Virus record (IMG/VR): IMGVR_UViG_3300050821_005869
Location: 1-28,855 of that record
Strand: one strand, 5' to 3'
Length of the DNA: 28,855 bases
Source of the DNA: a virus
Shown: positions 1-5,809 of the stretch, piece after piece
Numbering within the stretch: position 1 is the stretch's first letter
How the letters are laid out: every line of letters begins with the position of its first letter
Notes under the pieces: model-generated
What the model was told of the DNA's origin: nothing
The model's database searches: none
The model's input: the letters and a program-made list of their open reading frames with translations, nothing else
Made by a program: the position numbers and the translations under genes

Positions 1-2
1 TA

Positions 3-707
3 GACGTAAATGGGAATATTGTACAGCAAGACGGTGACGGGGGCGACACGGCTCAAAGAACGGGCTTCGTAGAAACGGGGCTCAGGCTCAGAGACCACCT
101 GGGGATTAGCAACGATTCATTTCTAAACTCAACTCCTTGGCGCTTTGAGAAACAATGGCCGACACTTATCGTAGGTGGAAGTCATTTGATCAGAAATCCT
201 ATCAGTTATAATAATCCAAACGATACGTCACGCGATCAAACGACACCAATGATTTCGGCCTTCGGTTTAAATCAGGATTTTGGTTTAGTTAGAGGTATAA
301 TGCCTAAAGGGTTTTTTCACAAATATCCGAACGCTGATATCGCAAGCCCAGGTGACATGGCTCACATTGACAGGGCTTTAGATCTTAAACCGTCTTGGCT
401 AGGTGACGTGTGGAACTTCTTCGGGATAAAAGTTAGGTGCTATCAGGCTTCAAAAGATCCAAACGACGTGGGTGATGACATGAATTGTTTTCTCTCAGCA
501 GCCTACGCTTTTGTAGTCAGCCCGACTTATCAGTCAAAAAAGAATCTCAAATATTATTTGGTGAATCGTCCTAAGAGTGCTAGCTCCGATCCCGATAACG
601 TCATGGGCGCTCTCGTCTGGTACAACCGTATTGAAGCAGGCGGCAATCCCGATATCGCAGAACTTTGGCGACCGATTGTTGAAGCATTAAGATCTAGAGT
701 TTGCTAA
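3..707 (+). CDS. conserved phage-type hypothetical protein, 5' truncated
   Basis: The frame is open from base 3, so the true start lies left of the window; the TTG at 186 is only an internal codon. At least 234 residues are visible. The visible N-terminus carries DGDGGDTAQRTG, and there is a later DPNDVGDDMN segment. Many aromatic residues and paired Arg/Asp motifs (NPNDTSRDQTTP) give the look of a soluble globular protein with no signal peptide or membrane span. I recognise the overall pattern as one seen in phage hypothetical proteins but cannot assign a function. It precedes nine small genes on the same strand, 22 bases before the next start. Confidence 0.85.
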   Translation, partial: DVNGNIVQQDGDGGDTAQRTGFVETGLRLRDHLGISNDSFLNSTPWRFEKQWPTLIVGGSHLIRNPISYNNPNDTSRDQTTPMISAFGLNQDFGLVRGIMPKGFFHKYPNADIASPGDMAHIDRALDLKPSWLGDVWNFFGIKVRCYQASKDPNDVGDDMNCFLSAAYAFVVSPTYQSKKNLKYYLVNRPKSASSDPDNVMGALVWYNRIEAGGNPDIAELWRPIVEALRSRVC

Positions 708-729
708 GTAAAACATAGTAGGGGGTATC

Positions 730-912
730 ATGACTGTAAAGGCTTTAAGAGATTGGCTTGCTGATAAACCAGATGACGCGAAAGTGCGCGTTATGATTGA
801 GAGTAAAGTGTGCCAGTATGATTTTCCGGCCACCGATGTCGCTATTTCTAAAAAGATGGACGGCTCAATTCCTAGTATCATTATCATGCATGAAAACGAA
901 AAGAATGAATAA
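730..912 (+). CDS. small phage hypothetical protein, 60 aa
   Basis: The ATG at 730 follows a purine-rich Shine-Dalgarno (tagggggtatc), which settles the start. The N-terminus (MTVKALRDWLADKPDDAKVR) resembles small phage and plasmid proteins that open with a TV-x-x-L-x-x-x-L pattern followed by a P-x-D-A-x-V turn. I take this as a compact alpha/beta fold of unknown role. It has no membrane segment. Its last 8 bases overlap the next gene, so the two are probably translationally coupled. The function is not recognised. Confidence 0.75.
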   Translation: MTVKALRDWLADKPDDAKVRVMIESKVCQYDFPATDVAISKKMDGSIPSIIIMHENEKNE

Positions 913-1030
913 CACTACTCTTTACTTTCTGAAGAAGATCATTCAAATTTTAGATGACGCCATAAATTCATTTAAGAAAGTGCAAACTGAAATAAAAACC
1001 GTGATCGAAAAAGAAGAGAAGAATGGCTAA
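905..1030 (+). CDS. small helical hypothetical protein, 41 aa
   Basis: The gene starts at ATG 905 inside the end of the preceding gene (8-nt overlap ATGAATAA). An in-frame ATG at 890 lacks any ribosome binding site, whereas 905 is preceded by a purine stretch (acgaaaag). The product is short, charged and predicted fully helical, with heptad-like Leu/Ile spacing (LYFLKKIIQILDDAINSFKK). It could be a small coiled-coil peptide. It overlaps the following ATG at 1023 by another 8 bases. Coupling on both sides is the main reason for calling it real. Confidence 0.55.
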   Translation: MNNTTLYFLKKIIQILDDAINSFKKVQTEIKTVIEKEEKNG

Positions 1031-1280
1031 TATCACCGATGAGTTTGATGAGTTTCTTCAGAAGCAAAGACGAGAAGATGAATTTTCTCCGAAAGAACAG
1101 TTTCTAATTGAGCAGCTTGATATAGCGCTCACTTTTTTAAAGCAATCAAATGTTTTTTTAGAAACGTGGTACAAGGAAAGTCACGCGGGAACCGGCTATG
1201 GAGCTAAGGCATTGAAGGATAGAATTGATCTTTTTATTAGGAGTTTTGAAAGTGAAGAAAACAAAAAGCGTTCGCCCTAA
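1023..1280 (+). CDS. hypothetical protein, 85 aa
   Basis: The ATG at 1023 is preceded by an A/G-rich stretch (gaaaaagaagagaa). The product is acidic at the N-terminus (DEFDEFLQKQRREDEF) and then carries a hydrophobic helical stretch (FLIEQLDIALTFLKQSNVF). No signal peptide or known domain is evident. It overlaps the upstream gene by 8 bases and the downstream gene by 29 bases. The function is not recognised. Confidence 0.7.
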   Translation: MANITDEFDEFLQKQRREDEFSPKEQFLIEQLDIALTFLKQSNVFLETWYKESHAGTGYGAKALKDRIDLFIRSFESEENKKRSP

Positions 1281-1572
1281 GTTCAGTGAGAAATCAAACA
1301 CCAACATAAAAATCTTAGCGGAGAAAACCGCTCAAGAATTACGAGGGCAAGAAGAAATGAAGGGCGTTGAGAATTTTATTCCAACAGCGGCCCCGATACC
1401 TGAACCGATTAAAGAACAAGAAAAGGACACCGTGATTAATGTCTCTCTACGCGAAGTTCCTAGCCTACATAACCCACCTCTATTCTCAGGTGGATTTTGG
1501 GACAGTGTTATGGCTCTATCTTTTGTCGGCGGTTTTATTAGTTTGGGCATTTGTATCGGATTGAGTCTATGA
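1252..1572 (+). CDS. small C-terminally anchored membrane protein, 106 aa
   Basis: The GTG at 1252 is chosen because AGGAG at 1239-1243 lies 8 bases upstream. The in-frame TTG codons at 1225 and 1246 are badly spaced for that site. Residues 1-85 are polar and Lys/Pro-rich. The last ~20 residues form one hydrophobic segment (SVMALSFVGGFISLGICIGL), giving a tail-anchored topology with a cytoplasmic N-terminus. The stop overlaps the next start as ATGA. A holin-like or membrane-regulatory role is possible but nothing beyond the membrane segment supports it. Confidence 0.7.
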   Translation: MKKTKSVRPKFSEKSNTNIKILAEKTAQELRGQEEMKGVENFIPTAAPIPEPIKEQEKDTVINVSLREVPSLHNPPLFSGGFWDSVMALSFVGGFISLGICIGLSL

Positions 1573-1877
1573 AACCATGTCAACATGCGAAAACTATAAT
1601 TTGGGAGCCACATTTAGCTGGTGCTAGAAAGTGCACTGATTGCCATATGGTTTATAACCCAAATCACACGCCTTCTTGGTTTGTAGAAGGGCCTTCTGAA
1701 TCAGAGCAAATAAAAATTCTCCAAGCACGTGTGGATAAACTCACTGAGGCTTTGGAAAAAATTAGTGCTGAAAATAAATCAGTTGGATCTTTCAGCGGTG
1801 ATTTAGAACAAAACTATTGGCGACATCAAGAACTATTGAGTCGAGAAATAGCATGCAAAGCTTTGGATGAAGAGTGA
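1569..1877 (+). CDS. zinc-binding coiled-coil protein, 102 aa
   Basis: The ATG at 1569 overlaps the previous stop (ATGA) and is preferred to an upstream in-frame TTG. The N-terminus carries C4, H6 and then KCTDCH about 20 residues later, a plausible treble C/H plus CxxC zinc-ribbon. Residues ~48-75 (IKILQARVDKLTEALEKISA) are a heptad-patterned helix. This layout of a metal knuckle followed by a coil is common among small phage proteins of unknown role. It is coupled by GTGA to the next gene. Confidence 0.7.
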   Translation: MKPCQHAKTIIWEPHLAGARKCTDCHMVYNPNHTPSWFVEGPSESEQIKILQARVDKLTEALEKISAENKSVGSFSGDLEQNYWRHQELLSREIACKALDEE

Positions 1878-2068
1878 AAGACTTTAACCTCAATGATCTT
1901 TTAAAAGAGAATGACCGTCTCTATAAAAAACTTGATCGGCACCGTGAACTAATTCAGCTTTACCGAACAGCTCTCAAAACTTTCGCTAGAAAATATCCTG
2001 AGCTTCAGAACATGAACGAAGCCGAAAAAGCCCTTGAAGAAGGTAAAAAACTAGAAAAGCTTTTGTGA
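1874..2068 (+). CDS. small coiled-coil protein, 64 aa
   Basis: The GTG start at 1874 overlaps the previous stop as GTGA. The product is highly charged and helical throughout (NDLLKENDRLYKKLDRHREL), with Leu/Ile at heptad spacing, so it is probably a short coiled coil. It has no cysteine, signal peptide or membrane span. The next gene again begins inside its stop codon (GTGA at 2065). The function is not recognised. Confidence 0.6.
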   Translation: MKDFNLNDLLKENDRLYKKLDRHRELIQLYRTALKTFARKYPELQNMNEAEKALEEGKKLEKLL

Positions 2069-2235
2069 TCAAAGTTAACATGTTAAACCAAAATCGGTTG
2101 ACTGAGTACCCTACCCGCGTGAAGTCTGACTACTCCGAAGATATCCAATTTTTTAAAGATTGTTTTCTTTATTTGATCGCTGCTACCATGGGCTGCGTTG
2201 ACGCATATTTTATAATGAGAGGGGTTTACAAATGA
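2065..2235 (+). CDS. very small hypothetical protein with hydrophobic C-terminal half, 56 aa
   Basis: The GTG at 2065 overlaps the preceding TGA, and its own stop overlaps the ATG of the next gene at 2232 (ATGA). Residues ~32-50 (CFLYLIAATMGCVDAYFIM) are hydrophobic enough for one membrane segment; the first 30 residues are polar. Exact stop-start coupling on both sides supports a real gene although it is below usual length cut-offs. No family is recognised. Confidence 0.55.
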   Translation: MIKVNMLNQNRLTEYPTRVKSDYSEDIQFFKDCFLYLIAATMGCVDAYFIMRGVYK

Positions 2236-2327
2236 AGGTGAAGAAATCAAAAACGAGAAGATCAGGTAACGGCTCAAAAATTAAAAGACCGAAACGAAAA
2301 CCAAAAATGAGAAGATCCTCTAAATGA
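2232..2327 (+). CDS. highly basic mini-protein, 31 aa
   Basis: The ATG at 2232 and the TGA at 2325 overlap both neighbours by 4 bases. Roughly half of the product is Lys or Arg, with the tract KIKRPKRKPKMRRSSK and an earlier KSKTRRSG. The DNA contains a near-repeat of a(a)acgagaagatc and atgagaagatcc, so it may have grown by duplication. Such composition suggests nucleic-acid or membrane binding, but this is inference. The chance that it is only a translational coupling spacer cannot be excluded. Confidence 0.45.
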   Translation: MKVKKSKTRRSGNGSKIKRPKRKPKMRRSSK

Positions 2328-2500
2328 GTTTTGAATCAAAAGCGGGTGCAATTCTTGGGACCATCGTAAGTCTGATAAAAGCCAGTATCTTTGTCGGATT
2401 ATTTATCTGTTTCTTAAAAGATGGATGGATCTTTGAGAGCCACGAAACTGCCTTTGAATACTTGGTTTTATTTTTACTCTTTGAAAACCAAGCTAAGTAA
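2324..2500 (+). CDS. small membrane protein, 58 aa
   Basis: The ATG at 2324 overlaps the previous stop (ATGA). Residues ~8-33 are hydrophobic (AILGTIVSLIKASIFVGLFI), and residues ~47-54 form a second shorter hydrophobic patch (YLVLFLLF). One or two membrane passes are therefore likely. It is the last gene of the + strand unit. Its stop at 2498-2500 overlaps the stop of the facing - strand gene by 8 bp. A holin-like role is conceivable but unproven. Confidence 0.55.
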   Translation: MSFESKAGAILGTIVSLIKASIFVGLFICFLKDGWIFESHETAFEYLVLFLLFENQAK

Positions 2501-2609
2501 CCTTCGGTCTACAGAATCCGCAGGAAGGGCATTTAAGCCAGAGCTTTTTTGTTGGATGGTCAACTAAGAAAGCTCCGCAATCGGGGCACGCGTAGTGAGT
2601 TAAGGACAT
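2493..2609 (-). CDS. zinc-ribbon mini-protein, 38 aa
   Basis: The ATG at 2609 lies inside the end of the upstream - strand gene (10-nt overlap). The product has two perfect knuckles, CPDCG at residues 8-12 and CPSCG about 18 residues later, with a further Cys just after: the signature of a rubredoxin-type zinc ribbon. No good Shine-Dalgarno is visible, so coupling would be needed for translation. The two spaced CPxCG motifs make a chance ORF unlikely. Its role in the phage is unknown. Confidence 0.6.
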   Translation of the reverse strand: MSLTHYACPDCGAFLVDHPTKKLWLKCPSCGFCRPKVT

Positions 2610-3031
2610 AGGCCAAAACACTTTGACGCTACAAATAGAGCGCCGAGTCCTACTCCCACAGTAAACTCACCCACCACAAACGTAGGTGTTTGCCAGAATT
2701 GAAGTGGTGGGTGAGTTTCATTTAACAACACTTCATAAGCGTCAGTTCTATCTTTAAGATCAAGTTGGCATTTTTGACAAACCTTTTCGCGCTCGGCTAA
2801 AAAATGAAGCCCTGGAGGTGTAAGGCAAGTTTTTTGAGTTTTCTTAACTGACTCAGGGAGCTTTTTTTGTTGATTCGACTTGTCCCAATCCGTTTCCGGT
2901 AGTGGAACCGTCTGCTCCGTCAGGGGCATTATCGGTTTCAAGTTGTCCTGTAGGTCCCCCGCCATTGAGTATGGCGTCGTTAACAATGTCAGCATCAGAA
3001 GAATCAGCATATTTAGAATCAATAGCCTCAT
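2600..3031 (-). CDS. small exported or membrane protein, possible lysis (spanin-like) protein
   Basis: The ATG at 3031 is preceded by GGAG at ideal distance (ggagaaaaaccatg). Residues 1-22 form a strong signal or anchor sequence (MRLLILNMLILLMLTLLTTP) ending in a plausible signal peptidase I site (SMA-GD). The middle is polar with a cysteine pair (CQKCQ), and the C-terminus contains a second hydrophobic stretch (TFVVGEFTVGVGLGALFVA). An N-terminal export signal plus a C-terminal membrane span fits a periplasm-spanning lysis protein, but there is no lipobox cysteine, so it is not a classical o-spanin. It starts out of frame within the preceding gene with a 179-nt overlap. Confidence 0.6.
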   Translation of the reverse strand: MRLLILNMLILLMLTLLTTPYSMAGDLQDNLKPIMPLTEQTVPLPETDWDKSNQQKKLPESVKKTQKTCLTPPGLHFLAEREKVCQKCQLDLKDRTDAYEVLLNETHPPLQFWQTPTFVVGEFTVGVGLGALFVASKCFGLCP

Positions 3032-3182
3032 GGTTTTTCTCCAATTTTAATTCTAGTTGAGCATCAGCTTTCGCGTTATCGGCCTGCTCAACTTTTGTTT
3101 CTTCGTAGTTCCAAAGCATGACAGCTAAAGCGGGCGCTAGAGTTTCGATCAATTTTTGTAAGGCGTTTAAAAAAGCGTCCAT
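2853..3182 (-). CDS. membrane-associated protein overlapping the next gene, possible i-spanin-like
   Basis: The ATG at 3182 follows a weak purine stretch (aagaaagaa). The N-terminal ~25 residues are amphipathic to hydrophobic (LIETLAPALAVMLWNY). A charged helical stretch follows (DAQLELKLEKNHEAID), then a Gly/Asp-rich tail. The short membrane segment plus coiled helix and the out-of-frame overlap with a signal-bearing gene resemble the nested Rz/Rz1 arrangement. The families themselves are not recognisable, so the spanin call is inference. Confidence 0.5.
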   Translation of the reverse strand: MDAFLNALQKLIETLAPALAVMLWNYEETKVEQADNAKADAQLELKLEKNHEAIDSKYADSSDADIVNDAILNGGGPTGQLETDNAPDGADGSTTGNGLGQVESTKKAP

Positions 3183-3192
3183 TTATTCTTTC

Positions 3193-3636
3193 TTAGCTAA
3201 GGGTAGCTTGACCCGCAATGAAACAATAGTCAACAGGTGTACCTTGAGGCATCGGTGCGGGCGCGCTATTTCCAGTACGGCCCTCGAAGTAAATACCATT
3301 CACCAAGTAAGGAAGGCCCGCAGGCATGATCAGAGACCACGCTTTAAAGATTGGCATTGCAGCGCAAAGATAGCCTGCGCCAGCTGAAATTGTTAAATTT
3401 ATAACGCCTGACGTGAAGAGAAATATAAAGTTCGGAGCTTGTTCGGGTGGAATCCCTTGAGCTAAATAAAGATAGTCGTTGTTCGCGGTATAGGTGCCTT
3501 CTTTGATAATAAAATTTGTGACGTTTTGAAGTAGAGGTGCAGTACTTAATTTAAAAGAAGTTTGAGTGCCTGGGTAAACAGGGGGTGTGACAGTCACCCC
3601 CATAACGAAATTTTGGATCTGCGCCGCTGTCAACAT
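3193..3636 (-). CDS. probable virion-associated hypothetical protein, 147 aa
   Basis: I choose ATG 3636 (MLTAAQIQNFVMG), which follows the previous stop by a few bases. A GTG at 3666 would add ten residues and overlap the upstream gene, and it lacks a ribosome binding site. The sequence is rich in beta-type residues, Gly, Pro and Thr, with no signal peptide. The C-terminus (GTPVDYCFIAGQATLS) looks like a beta strand. The composition suggests a structural beta-sandwich, possibly fibre- or baseplate-associated. No family is recognised. Confidence 0.6.
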   Translation of the reverse strand: MLTAAQIQNFVMGVTVTPPVYPGTQTSFKLSTAPLLQNVTNFIIKEGTYTANNDYLYLAQGIPPEQAPNFIFLFTSGVINLTISAGAGYLCAAMPIFKAWSLIMPAGLPYLVNGIYFEGRTGNSAPAPMPQGTPVDYCFIAGQATLS

Positions 3637-3640
3637 GGGC

Positions 3641-3937
3641 TTACGATGCAGTCGGAGTTTGACCACCGAGCTTGCCAGCAGTGATCATTATTTGGTGAAG
3701 GATACCATTACCTGCAAGACCAGGACTCACTAAAATTACGATATCAAGTAAAAAATAAACTGCTGAAGCAAGCACCACTAAGTTCGCTTTTACAAACCCG
3801 ATAAACCCAACAGGTTGCACGGGCGGTGCCGAGATAACTGCTACAGGGCCTGAGGCTACTGGAGCAGCCACTTGAGCCAACGCAAGAAAACCAAAACAAA
3901 CAATTGCTAAAATTAAAAGCCCTTGAAATTTTCTCAT
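3641..3937 (-). CDS. two-span membrane protein, holin candidate
   Basis: The ATG at 3937 has a good Shine-Dalgarno (aaaggagaaat). Residues 5-30 form a first hydrophobic segment (LLILAIVCFGFLALAQVAAP) and residues ~50-70 a second (ANLVVLASAVYFLLDIVILV), with a Pro/Ala-rich linker. At 98 residues with two spans next to other lysis-type genes it fits a class II or class III-like holin. The first segment could instead be a cleaved signal peptide, leaving one span. The function is inferred from topology and position only. Confidence 0.6.
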   Translation of the reverse strand: MRKFQGLLILAIVCFGFLALAQVAAPVASGPVAVISAPPVQPVGFIGFVKANLVVLASAVYFLLDIVILVSPGLAGNGILHQIMITAGKLGGQTPTAS

Positions 3938-3946
3938 ATTTCTCCT

Positions 3947-4351
3947 TTAGACAACGGTTAATACGAATGAATCAATACCTTCATTGTGAGCCATAAACTC
4001 GTCAAACGCCACTCGGGATTGGAGTATGTCACTCGTCCCGTCGCGAACTAGACCTAAGAGCACACATCCCGCGCTATCAGCATTAAAATTTCCAGAGTGA
4101 AATAGGATATTCGTATGACCTGGGACGTCTGTAATTTGAAAAGTTTCAAAGGGTTGGACCATTCCCTCTAGTTGATGCATGCCCCGTACGCAAGTGTAAG
4201 CACCTGCTGGGAGCTTTGGAACGTAAGCTAAAATTGGGTTTGATTCATCGAGGTAAGCATGCTCTAAAGTCTGGCAAAGGACTTTACCATTCTCGTCGAG
4301 AAGTAGGCCAAAAATGCCCGACACTAAGTAAGTGTCTCTTAGAAGTTTCAT
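3947..4351 (-). CDS. DUF5675-family protein, candidate peptidoglycan-active enzyme
   Basis: The 134 residues match the DUF5675 pattern. There is an N-terminal beta region with a TLE motif (CQTLEHAYLDE), a PAGAYTC turn, a VPGHTNILFHSGN core and an SAGCVLLG motif. The combination of His in ILFHSGN with the S-x-G-C motif eleven residues later resembles the His...S/T-x-G-C catalytic core of L,D-transpeptidase-type folds. That comparison is my inference, not an established activity. It overlaps by 4 nt with the coiled-coil membrane protein gene upstream and precedes the holin candidate. A lysis-associated role is therefore plausible, and no other endolysin is visible in the window. Confidence 0.75.
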   Translation of the reverse strand: MKLLRDTYLVSGIFGLLLDENGKVLCQTLEHAYLDESNPILAYVPKLPAGAYTCVRGMHQLEGMVQPFETFQITDVPGHTNILFHSGNFNADSAGCVLLGLVRDGTSDILQSRVAFDEFMAHNEGIDSFVLTVV

Positions 4352-4773
4352 TTTTTATCTCGAATCAAAATTAATTCGTCAGAGATTTTTTTAACTTCCG
4401 TCTCAAGATGCCTGTTCTTCTCACTGACTACTGTTGTAATCTTGACCATCTTATCGGCTACACTTTCTAAAACTGTAACTTTTTCTTGGGTCTTTTCAAA
4501 AAGCCTGGTCATTTCGGTTACTTCTTTGGTGACTGATTTTGAAAGGTCATTTTGGCTATTAATAATTTTAAAAAGAAAGCTATTGATTCGATCGCTAAAG
4601 CGTGTGAAGTCGTTTCGCATCTCGATATTTTTATTTTTTAAATCTTCAATGGCTTCTAAAACGTGGTCTTTGATCCACTCTTTTAGAAGCCAGAAAACCA
4701 AACCCCACGCAAAAGCGCCCCCGCAAATACCGAGGGCGATTTTTAACCATTCAGGGAGTTCAAGATTTTCCAT
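4348..4773 (-). CDS. single-span membrane protein with long coiled coil
   Basis: Residues 9-30 form one membrane segment (IALGICGGAFAWGLVFWLL). About 100 residues of charged heptad-patterned helix follow (DLKNKNIEMRNDFTRFSDR and VTVLESVADKMVKITTVV). An N-terminal anchor plus a periplasmic coil is the topology of inner-membrane spanins. The ATGA overlap with the DUF5675 gene and the nearby holin candidate support membership of a lysis cassette. It could alternatively be a generic phage membrane protein. Confidence 0.65.
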   Translation of the reverse strand: MENLELPEWLKIALGICGGAFAWGLVFWLLKEWIKDHVLEAIEDLKNKNIEMRNDFTRFSDRINSFLFKIINSQNDLSKSVTKEVTEMTRLFEKTQEKVTVLESVADKMVKITTVVSEKNRHLETEVKKISDELILIRDKK

Positions 4774-4783
4774 TTATCTCTTG

Positions 4784-5794
4784 TTATGCAACTCTATAAA
4801 TTTCAAATTGTAGAGGCGAGAATCTTAAGTCGATATTGATTCCTGTTCCTCCACCACTAGCCTCGCATATAAAAACTTCAAAAGTCTGATTGCCGTTTGA
4901 GCCATAAGTAAAAAGCCCGTCTAAGGTCATCAATAGAGTGGCTGAGTTAGTATTACCGATGAAAAATTGTTCCAAAGATGTTGTCGTACCATCGTTTATT
5001 GCAGCCGTAGGGACATAAGTGATAATAGCAGAGGTTGAAATCCAAGCTTTTATTCTGACTAGATAAGTGCCTGCTAGAAGACCGTTAACAGTAAAAGTAC
5101 AATGCTGTGCTGCTGTAGTTTGTATAACTCCAAAATCAGCCGGCCCCGCGACTGTAACTATTCTAGCAGGGGCAGTACCTAAAAAGGGATTACCGCAAGA
5201 AACTAAAGTTGACGAAGACGTTTGCCAAAAAGTTCCACTTGTTAAAGGCATATAAGCGGCACCAACTAGATAAGCGACTGGTGTCCAAACCGGTAAACCA
5301 GATTGAGGGATAAGCGCAGTACCGTTGGCTCCTATTGGAAGTCTTTTTGTGTTACCGTTTACATCACCATAAATTAAATCCCCTGATGCGGTCATGATTT
5401 CACCGCCGACTACTTTCCAGTTGGTGTTATCCCCCGCAGGCGGGTTGTTTAAATTAGTATCAACTCTCGACATGTAGATGACGCCGGAAACTTGTGCAAA
5501 ACTTCCAGTATAATAAGTGGTACCTGCGTTCCACTCAGCAGTCCCAGCTTGCATGATGTAAGCTATTTGATAAGCATAGAGGTAGCAAAGCGCGTTCATA
5601 TCTTCAATGGCTGGGCTGTTCCCGCCAAGCACCGCACTAAACCAGCCCTCTAAATAATTTGATAAAGATTGAATCACGTCGGGGTCAGTGGTGAAAAGGG
5701 GTGAAGCTGCTGCTAAACTCCCAAACTCTGCGATTTCTTGGAACCCAGATGTTGACCCGAAAATCTTTGCTGCTTTTCGTAATATCTTTGACAT
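4784..5794 (-). CDS. tail fibre or receptor-binding protein
   Basis: The protein has 336 residues. The N-terminus (GSLAAASPLFTTDPDVIQSL) resembles the baseplate-attachment segment of phage tail fibres. It is followed by a carbohydrate-binding-module-like stretch with paired aromatics (AEWNAGTTYYTGSFAQVSGV, then a TNWKVVG turn) typical of chitin-binding type 5/12 modules. The remainder is a Gly/Thr/Ser-rich beta region ending in a predicted jelly-roll-like tip (RFSPLQFEIYRVA). It is the first gene after the baseplate genes, the usual place for a fibre. A strong Shine-Dalgarno (aaaaaaggggtatta) precedes the ATG. Confidence 0.8.
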   Translation of the reverse strand: MSKILRKAAKIFGSTSGFQEIAEFGSLAAASPLFTTDPDVIQSLSNYLEGWFSAVLGGNSPAIEDMNALCYLYAYQIAYIMQAGTAEWNAGTTYYTGSFAQVSGVIYMSRVDTNLNNPPAGDNTNWKVVGGEIMTASGDLIYGDVNGNTKRLPIGANGTALIPQSGLPVWTPVAYLVGAAYMPLTSGTFWQTSSSTLVSCGNPFLGTAPARIVTVAGPADFGVIQTTAAQHCTFTVNGLLAGTYLVRIKAWISTSAIITYVPTAAINDGTTTSLEQFFIGNTNSATLLMTLDGLFTYGSNGNQTFEVFICEASGGGTGINIDLRFSPLQFEIYRVA

Positions 5795-5809
5795 GCTAAT
5801 ACCCCTTTT

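Noticed and set aside
687-887. - strand frame of 66 aa
   Set aside because: Antisense to the end of the first + strand gene and to the 60-aa gene, which has a good ribosome binding site.
2083-2277. - strand frame of 64 aa
   Set aside because: Opposes the coupled + strand cascade (genes at 2065-2235 and 2232-2327), with no ribosome binding site.
2501-2609. Intrinsic terminator at the convergent junction
   Set aside because: I looked for a GC-rich hairpin with a T-tract on either strand and found none.
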